From NCBI RefSeq assembly GCF_042433915.1, contig NZ_JBHLUN010000001.1, positions 310,001 to 374,000 on the forward strand: a stretch of DNA of 64,000 nucleotides, in the 5' to 3' direction. The first letter of the stretch is position 1; the number at the start of each line of letters is the position of its first letter. The notes below the pieces were generated by a model. The model was not told where the DNA came from and did no database searches. It saw nothing but the letters and a program-made list of their open reading frames with translations. The position numbers were made by a program, and so were the translations under genes. The DNA comes from Roseomonas elaeocarpi. Its GTDB lineage: Bacteria > Pseudomonadota > Alphaproteobacteria > Acetobacterales > Acetobacteraceae. Below are positions 58,737 to 64,000 of this stretch, in pieces.

Positions 58737-59795
58737 TCAGCGGTCGAGGCCCAGCATGCGGCGGTTGGCCACCTCGTCGGTGCCGGCGGCCGCGAAGTCG
58801 TCGAAAGCGCGTTCCGTCACCGGGATGATGTGCCGCCGGATGAAGGCTGCGCCCTCGCGCGCTCCGACCTCGGCTGCCTTGATGCAGCATTCCCATTCGA
58901 GCACCGCCCAGCCCCCGAAATTGTGCTGCGTGAGGCGCGAGAAGACGCCGCCGAAATCGACCTGCCCGTCGCCCAGCGAGCGGAAGCGTCCCGCCCGCTC
59001 CAGCCAGGATGCGTAGCCGCCGTAAACACCCTGGCGCGGGGAAGGGTTGAACTCCGCGTCCTTGGCGTGAAAGGCGCCGATCCGTTCGTGGTAGTGGTCG
59101 ATGAAGCCGAGGTAGTCGAGCTGCTGCAACACGAAGTGGCTGGGGTCGTACAGGATCTTGGCCCGCGGGTGGTTGCCGACCGCCGCGAGGAAGCGCTCGT
59201 AGCTGACGCCGTCGTGGAGGTCCTCGCCCGGATGCAGCTCGAAGCAGACGTCGACGCCCGCGTCGTCGAAACTGTCCAGGATTGGCCGCCAGCGCCGTGC
59301 GAGCTCGGCGAAGGCACCCTCCACCAGCCCTGCCGGGCGCTGCGGCCAGGGATAGATGTAGGGCCAGGCGAGCGCGCCGGAAAAGGTCGCGTGCGCCGAC
59401 AGGCCGAGGTTGGCGGAGGCACGGGCGGCCTTGTGCATCTGCGCCGTCGCCCATTCGGTCCGCGCCCGCGGGTTGCCGCGCAGCGCGGCCGGGGCGAAGC
59501 CGTCGAAGGCCTCGTCATAGGCAGGATGAACGGCCACGAGCTGCCCGATCAGGTGGGTTGAAAGCTCGGTGATCTCCACGCCCGCTTCCCGCAGTGTGCC
59601 GCGCAGCTCGTCGCAATAGGTGCGGCTTTCCGCGGCGCGGTCGAGGTCGATGAAGTCGGCGCCGGTGCAGGGGATCTGCACCCCCACGAAGCCCAGATCG
59701 GCAGCCCAGCGCGCGATCGCCGGCAGGGTGTTGAACGGCGCTTCCGTGCCGGCGAACTGCGCCAGGAAAATTGCGGGACCCCGGATGGTCTGCAT
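58737..59795 (-). CDS. Sugar phosphate isomerase/epimerase (AP-endonuclease-2-like fold)
   Basis: A 352-residue TIM-barrel isomerase. Metal-binding stretches of the xylose-isomerase-like fold are visible: VCFELHPGEDLHD with the Glu and His, ILYDPSHFVLQQLDY with Asp and His, AFHAKDAEF, and WAVLEWECCIK with a late Glu. Such enzymes interconvert keto- and aldo-sugars or epimerise them after oxidation by Gfo/Idh/MocA partners. The start overlaps the oxidoreductase stop (ATGA). It is the last gene of the minus-strand carbohydrate operon and longer than its paralogue at 60935. Confidence 0.88.
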   Translation of the reverse strand: MQTIRGPAIFLAQFAGTEAPFNTLPAIARWAADLGFVGVQIPCTGADFIDLDRAAESRTYCDELRGTLREAGVEITELSTHLIGQLVAVHPAYDEAFDGFAPAALRGNPRARTEWATAQMHKAARASANLGLSAHATFSGALAWPYIYPWPQRPAGLVEGAFAELARRWRPILDSFDDAGVDVCFELHPGEDLHDGVSYERFLAAVGNHPRAKILYDPSHFVLQQLDYLGFIDHYHERIGAFHAKDAEFNPSPRQGVYGGYASWLERAGRFRSLGDGQVDFGGVFSRLTQHNFGGWAVLEWECCIKAAEVGAREGAAFIRRHIIPVTERAFDDFAAAGTDEVANRRMLGLDR

Positions 59796-60928
59796 CAGCG
59801 GAACACCTCCTCGCCCGTGCCGGTGGGCAGCGCCTCGGGGCGTTCGCAGCGGCTTTCAACGTGGATGTGCCGGCCTTCCGCGGCGGAGCGTTCCAGCGCA
59901 TCCAGCACCTCCAGCACGTGCAGCGCCATCTCGGCGCTGGCGCGGTGCGGGCGGCCCGTTTGCAGCGCGGCGGCCATGTCCAGCAGCCCGATGATCCGGT
60001 AGTCCGCGACCTCCTTGCCCAGGCGGGTGACACGGTTGTTGATGCCGAAGGGATGCGCCCCGATCGGCAGCGGCTCCCACTCGCCGTCCTCCCGCGTCAG
60101 CATCGGCTCGCCGCCGAAGAAGTTGGGGTCCGGGTTCTGCAGGCTTCCCCCGGTGCCGTAGATCTCGATCGGCGGCCGGCGCGTCTTCCAGGTGTCCCAG
60201 CTCGTGGTGATCGAAAGATTGGCGCCCGAAGCGAAGAGCAGCGTGCCGTTGACCGTGGTCTGCACCTCCACCTCGATGCTGCTGCCGCTCAAGGGGCCGC
60301 TTCCCACGGTGCGCGTGGGATAGCCGCGCGTCGCCTCGGCCGCCACGCGCGACACGGGACCGAGAAGGTTCACCAGCTGCGTGATGTAGTAGGGACCGAG
60401 GTCCAGCACCGGCCCGCCGCCAGGCTTGAAGAAGAACTCCGGGTTCGGATGCCAGCGCTCCATGCCACGCGAGGCGACGCAGGCCGCGCCGCCGATCACC
60501 TGCCCGATGCGGCCCTCATCCACGGCGCGGCGGCAGGCCTGATGCCCGGCGCCGAGGAAGGTGTCGGGGGCGCAGCCGACGCGCAGGCCCCGGGCGGTGG
60601 CCGCCTGCAACACCTCGCGCGCTTCCGCGAAGCGCGCCACCAGCGGCTTCTCGGAGTAGATGTGCTTGCCCGCCGCGAGGATGCGCAGGTCAACCGGCGC
60701 GTGCGCCACCGGCACGGTAAGGTTCAGGACGATCTCGATCTCTGGGTCGGCCAGCAGATCGTCCACCGACAGAGCGGCGCAGCCGTATTCCGCCGCGCGT
60801 GCCTGCGCCGCCTCCATCCGCAGGTCCGCCACGGCCTTGACGCGCAGCAGGTCGGAACGCCCGGCACCCTTGAGGTAGGCCTCGCTGATGACGCCGCAGC
60901 CGATGATGCCGATCACCGTTTCACGCAT
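59795..60928 (-). CDS. Gfo/Idh/MocA-family oxidoreductase
   Basis: A 377-residue NAD(P)-dependent sugar or cyclitol dehydrogenase. VIGIIGCGVISEAYLKGAGR is the Rossmann motif, APVDLRILAAGKHIYSEKPL the catalytic Lys region, and FKPGGGPVLDLGPYYITQLV the substrate-domain motif with the conserved Asp/Tyr. Together with the two isomerase genes on either side it fits a three-step oxidation-isomerisation route for an imported sugar. It overlaps its downstream neighbour by one base and follows the upstream isomerase gene by six. Confidence 0.9.
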   Translation of the reverse strand: MRETVIGIIGCGVISEAYLKGAGRSDLLRVKAVADLRMEAAQARAAEYGCAALSVDDLLADPEIEIVLNLTVPVAHAPVDLRILAAGKHIYSEKPLVARFAEAREVLQAATARGLRVGCAPDTFLGAGHQACRRAVDEGRIGQVIGGAACVASRGMERWHPNPEFFFKPGGGPVLDLGPYYITQLVNLLGPVSRVAAEATRGYPTRTVGSGPLSGSSIEVEVQTTVNGTLLFASGANLSITTSWDTWKTRRPPIEIYGTGGSLQNPDPNFFGGEPMLTREDGEWEPLPIGAHPFGINNRVTRLGKEVADYRIIGLLDMAAALQTGRPHRASAEMALHVLEVLDALERSAAEGRHIHVESRCERPEALPTGTGEEVFR

Positions 60929-60934
60929 CGGTCT

Positions 60935-61732
60935 TCAGCCCTTCATGCCGCTGATGAAGCGGAAGCTGTTGCGCACGCTGGCGGCGGGGTCCGCGGGCTT
61001 GTCGTGTTCCACCACCATCCACCGCGCGCCGTTCTCACGCGCCGTGCGCCACAGGGTCGGCCAGTCCATCACGCCCGACCCCACGTCGGCCCAGCCATCC
61101 TCCTCGGCGTTCTGCCCTTCAGGAGCAAGATCCTTGACGTGAACGGAGGTGAGGCGGTCGCGGTAGCGCGCCATCCAATCGGCCGGATCGGCACCACCGC
61201 GGATCAGCCAGGCGAGATCCGCCTGCCAGCGCAGCGGGCTCGACCCCGCGGCCTCGAACAGCAGTTCCAGCGCGTTGCGACCGCCTTCCTTGGGCGTGAG
61301 CTCCCAGTTGTGGTTGTGGTAGCCGAGGCGGACCCCTTCGCGCTCGAAGCGCTCCGACAGCGCCCCGAGCTCGGCGCCGAGCGAGCGCCAGTAGTCCGCG
61401 CCGGACTGGCGCTCCGCCGGGGGGACGGAGGGCATGAACAGGTCCTCGAAGCCCAGCGTCCGACAGGCCTCGAGGATCGCCTCCGGCTTCTCGCGCAGCG
61501 CCGCGATGCTGACGTGGGACGACGAGGTGTGCAGCCCCCGCGAGTCCAGCTTCGCGCGCAGGCCAGCGGCATCCTCCAGGTGGCCGCCCACGGCTTCCAC
61601 GTGGCGGTAGCCGGCCTCCGCCACGGCGTCGAGCACCCGGTCGACCTCGCCCATGCTGCGCAGCGTGTAGAGCTGGATGGAGAGCTGATCGGTGTCGGTC
61701 ACGGTGTTTCCCTTGGTTGTGGCAACGGTCAT
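60935..61732 (-). CDS. Sugar phosphate isomerase/epimerase
   Basis: A 265-residue TIM-barrel protein of the AP-endonuclease-2/IolE-like group. LSIQLYTLRSMGEVDRVLDA at the N-terminus, LGYHNHNWELTPKEGGR with the metal-binding His and Glu, WQADLAWLIRGG with an Asp and VHVKDLAPEGQ are the conserved blocks, and WMVVEHDKP ends the site. ATG 61732 was chosen; a TTG at 61738 would overlap the ATPase stop. Only two bases separate it from the ATPase gene, so uptake and metabolism of the same sugar are coupled. Confidence 0.88.
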   Translation of the reverse strand: MTVATTKGNTVTDTDQLSIQLYTLRSMGEVDRVLDAVAEAGYRHVEAVGGHLEDAAGLRAKLDSRGLHTSSSHVSIAALREKPEAILEACRTLGFEDLFMPSVPPAERQSGADYWRSLGAELGALSERFEREGVRLGYHNHNWELTPKEGGRNALELLFEAAGSSPLRWQADLAWLIRGGADPADWMARYRDRLTSVHVKDLAPEGQNAEEDGWADVGSGVMDWPTLWRTARENGARWMVVEHDKPADPAASVRNSFRFISGMKG

Positions 61733-61734
61733 GA

Positions 61735-62808
<1,074 letters not shown>

Positions 62809-62813
62809 ATGGA

Positions 62814-63719
62814 TCACCCCTTCACGGCGCCGGCGGTGATGCCGCTGACGAAGTAGCGGCCGGACAGGAAGTAGACGAGGAGAGGGGGCAGGGCGGTGAG
62901 CAGCGTCGCCGCCATGTTCACGTTGTACTCGACCTCGCCCATGGTGGAATTGACGATGTTGTTGAGCTGCACCGTCATCGGCAGGTTGTCGCGCCCCGCG
63001 AAGATCAGCCCCAGCAGGTAGTCGTTCCAGATGCTGGTGAACTGCATGATCATCGCCACCACGAGGATGTTGCGCGACATGGGCAGCATGATGCTGAAGA
63101 AGATGCGGAAGAACCCGGCGCCGTCCACGCGCGCCGCCTTCACCAGCTCCACCGGAAGGCCGACGTAGAAGTTGCGGAAGATCAGCGTCATCACCGGCAG
63201 GCCGAAGAGGACGTGGATGGTGATGATGCCCGCGAGCGAGTTGTAGAGGGACAGCGTGCTGAAGATCCGCACGATGGGGTACAGGATCACCTGATACGGG
63301 ATGAAGGCGCCCAGCATCAGCGCCGTCATGATCAGGTCGGCCCCGCGGAAGCGCCATTGGGCCAGCGCGTAGCCGGTGATCGCCCCTGCGAGCACGGAAA
63401 GGAGCACCGAGGGCACCACGATGCGGACGGAGTTCCAGAAGCCGGCGCTGACGCCGTTGCAGGACAGGCCGGTGCAGGCGCTGGACCAGGCCTTGGCGAA
63501 GGGCTCCAGCGTCGGGGCCATCGGCGGCAGGAAGATGGAGCCCGCGCGGATTTCGGCCATCGGCTTCACCGCCGTCAGCAGGATCACCGCCAGCGGGATC
63601 AGGAACACCAGCGAGACCAGCAGGAGAAAGGCGTAGGTGCCGGCCCGCTGCGAGCCCGCGAAGCGCGAGCCGCGGGACCGCGCGATGGCGCGCGGGATGC
63701 CGAGGGTGAGGTCGCTCAT
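62814..63719 (-). CDS. Carbohydrate ABC transporter permease (MalG/UgpE type)
   Basis: A 301-residue inner-membrane permease with six predicted helices. The EAA loop reads ELVKAARVDGAGFFRIFFSI followed by MLPMSRN, as in MalG-type subunits, and the C-terminus GITAGAVKG is the usual MalG-type end. A hydrophilic stretch with two Cys residues (ACTGLSCNG) lies in the large periplasmic loop. It overlaps the next permease gene by four bases (ATGA). Confidence 0.92.
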   Translation of the reverse strand: MSDLTLGIPRAIARSRGSRFAGSQRAGTYAFLLLVSLVFLIPLAVILLTAVKPMAEIRAGSIFLPPMAPTLEPFAKAWSSACTGLSCNGVSAGFWNSVRIVVPSVLLSVLAGAITGYALAQWRFRGADLIMTALMLGAFIPYQVILYPIVRIFSTLSLYNSLAGIITIHVLFGLPVMTLIFRNFYVGLPVELVKAARVDGAGFFRIFFSIMLPMSRNILVVAMIMQFTSIWNDYLLGLIFAGRDNLPMTVQLNNIVNSTMGEVEYNVNMAATLLTALPPLLVYFLSGRYFVSGITAGAVKG

Positions 63720-64000
63720 CGGCTCCTCCGGCTGGTTTCGAAGTAGAAGTAGGGGGCGAGCGCCGCGATCACCGTGCCCAGCATCACCACCGCCGCGGCG
63801 GAGGCGAGGCCGAGATTGGCGCGCTCAAAGGTCAGGTCCACCACGAAGCGTCCGGGCAGGTCGGACGCGTTGCCCGGACCGCCGCCGGTCATGGCGACCA
63901 CGAGGTCGTAGCTCTTCACCACGGCGATCGCGAGAAGCACCACGCAGGTGACCATCAGTGGCCTGAGCATCGGCAGCACGATGCTCCAGTAGACGCGCGC
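63716..64000 (-). CDS. Carbohydrate ABC transporter permease (MalF/UgpA type), C-terminal part
   Basis: Only the last 94 codons are in the window; the 5' end lies beyond the right edge. The visible part shows the end of the EAA loop (VYWSIVLPMLRPLM), a helix with VVLLAIAVVKSYDLVVAMTG, and the GGGPGNASD turn found in MalF-type permeases before the last helix. It pairs with the MalG-type subunit. The binding protein of the system is probably encoded further right on the same strand. Confidence 0.9.
   Translation of the reverse strand, partial: ARVYWSIVLPMLRPLMVTCVVLLAIAVVKSYDLVVAMTGGGPGNASDLPGRFVVDLTFERANLGLASAAAVVMLGTVIAALAPYFYFETSRRSR

Overview
The window is high-GC DNA densely packed with metabolic genes. 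Many genes overlap by 1 to 4 bases (ATGA or GTGA junctions). A complete pqqABCDE operon beside a sorbosone-type dehydrogenase, a molybdenum hydroxylase, a Bug-type solute-binding protein and many small catabolic cassettes suggest an environmental alphaproteobacterium, most likely of the Acetobacteraceae (Roseomonas-like). That assignment is inferred from gene content; there is no rRNA, tRNA, CRISPR array or intact insertion sequence here to confirm it.

Layout. 0-3 kb: the end of an Ldh-family dehydrogenase, a cupin, a PDC-hydrolase-like amidohydrolase and an isopropylmalate-dehydrogenase-like enzyme. 3.3-6.0 kb: a large glucosidase with visibly lower GC than its neighbours, followed by what looks like a tyrosine-recombinase relic. 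6.6-17.3 kb: one long catabolic operon, preceded by two copies of a 15-base operator-like motif. It encodes an MFS carrier, a Rieske ferredoxin, two ACMSD-like amidohydrolases, an HpaI-type aldolase, a phosphotriesterase-like hydrolase, an FMN hydroxy-acid oxidase, a NuoF-like flavoprotein, a P450-type ferredoxin, an IclR regulator and a fifth TIM-barrel hydrolase. 17.3-21.1 kb: a remnant of a flavin monooxygenase, an esterase-like hydrolase, a peptide-type solute-binding protein and a short-chain dehydrogenase. 21.3-26.4 kb: a LysR regulator divergent from a hydratase, CoA-transferase, binding protein and CoA-ester lyase set that fits C5-dicarboxylate (mesaconate/citramalate type) breakdown. 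26.5-30.3 kb: a three-subunit molybdenum hydroxylase of PaoABC type. 30.3-35.4 kb: an internally deleted alcohol dehydrogenase, pqqABCDE with a strong hairpin after pqqA, and a convergent PQQ-type sorbosone dehydrogenase. 35.8-40.8 kb: molybdate/tungstate-type binding protein and permease without an ATPase, an AraC regulator divergent from an aldo/keto reductase, and a DUF3016 secreted protein.

41-50 kb carries iron acquisition: an efeU-efeO-efeB operon with an extra M75 protein, divergent from an FbpCAB-type ferric iron ABC transporter, and then an MBL-fold hydrolase. 51-56 kb holds the most unusual group: an oleate-hydratase-like flavoprotein, a secreted RoxA-like di-heme protein and a convergent cytochrome P450, which together suggest an undescribed fatty-acid or isoprenoid oxidation locus. 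56.7-64 kb: a DUF1275 membrane protein overlapping a Gfo/Idh/MocA oxidoreductase, then an opposite-strand carbohydrate operon (ABC permeases, ATPase, two sugar isomerase/epimerases, another Gfo/Idh/MocA enzyme) that runs off the right edge.

Small gene remnants recur at the seams between cassettes (about 6.3, 17.4, 30.4, 40.0 and 46.0 kb), as expected if the region was assembled by repeated transfer and deletion.
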